A DNA stretch of 6,182 nt from an uncultured Acidimicrobiaceae bacterium (lineage in GTDB: Bacteria; Actinomycetota; Acidimicrobiia; Acidimicrobiales; UBA8592): positions 1 through 6,182 of the forward strand of contig CAJWET010000101.1 of NCBI GenBank assembly GCA_913031515.1, in the 5' to 3' direction. The position numbers were made by a program, and so were the translations under genes. Below, piece by piece: positions 6,070-6,182 of this stretch. How positions within the stretch are numbered: the stretch's first letter is position 1; every line of letters starts with the position of its first letter. A model generated the notes under the pieces. That model ran no database searches. It worked only from the letters and a program-made list of their open reading frames with translations, and had not been told where the DNA came from.

Positions 6070-6182
6070 CAGAAATAGATGATCCGGTCGATCGAAGCGG
6101 CAACTTCATCTAATGGTTCCGTCCAAGCTCCTGTGGAAAGATACTTCCAACCCCCATCACAAACTATGAAGACGATATTTCC
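6069..6182 (-). CDS. cysM: Cysteine synthase family protein, 3' end only (CysM-like)
   Basis: The minus strand is open from the right edge for 37 codons to a TGA at 6069-6071. The C-terminal segment includes IVFIVCDGGWKYLSTGAW, close to the end of actinobacterial CysM (VVADAGWKYLSTGAY in Mycobacterium tuberculosis), the PLP-dependent enzyme that there uses O-phosphoserine and the sulfur carrier CysO. The tail after STGA has the same length as in that protein but ends IIYF instead of QLWA. In the mycobacterial enzyme the C-terminal tail can fold over the active site, so the difference may matter. Position directly before murI fits the conserved order. Because only the last tenth or so is visible, CysK or cystathionine beta-synthase relatives are not excluded. 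Confidence 0.85.
   Translation of the reverse strand, partial: GNIVFIVCDGGWKYLSTGAWTEPLDEVAASIDRIIYF

Overview
The window is a stretch of bacterial chromosome packed with core metabolism and maintenance genes. Gene order and protein character point to Actinomycetota. The run cysM, murI, metallo-beta-lactamase fold protein, rph, rdgB on one strand matches the conserved mycobacterial order (Rv1336, Rv1338, Rv1339, Rv1340, Rv1341), and pncB is near the same neighbourhood there (Rv1330c). The base composition looks roughly balanced by eye, well below that of mycobacteria or streptomycetes. A lower-GC lineage such as an uncultured aquatic Acidimicrobiia is my guess; the sequence does not prove it.

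Layout. (1) Positions 1-1837, minus strand: an NAD salvage pair, pncB followed by pncA (cut by the left edge), joined by an ATGA overlap. Nicotinamidase makes nicotinate and PncB converts it to nicotinate mononucleotide. (2) Positions 1838-1948: a short divergent control region holding a 31-bp near-perfect palindrome, a candidate extended -10 promoter for pncB, and an inverted repeat that would pair with the start codon of the next gene. (3) Positions 1949-3115, plus strand: a 12-helix MFS transporter of unknown substrate. Its stop codon overlaps that of rdgB, which converges on it. (4) Positions 3112-6182, minus strand: the operon cysM (3' end only), murI, MBL-fold protein, rph, rdgB. Spacings within it are 60 nt, a 4-nt overlap, 9 nt and 3 nt, so translation is probably coupled along much of it.

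Function. The operon combines cysteine synthesis, D-glutamate supply for peptidoglycan, a probable phosphodiesterase or hydrolase, RNA 3'-end processing and removal of non-canonical purine nucleotides. This is a conserved housekeeping neighbourhood, and I see no phage, transposon, CRISPR, rRNA or tRNA. No stretch over 300 bases lacks a gene; the longest gap is about 110 bases. The points most worth a second look are the palindrome shared by pncBA and the transporter, the hairpin over the transporter start codon, an altered phosphate-loop region in PncB, and a 22-codon ORF that fills the cysM-murI gap exactly.
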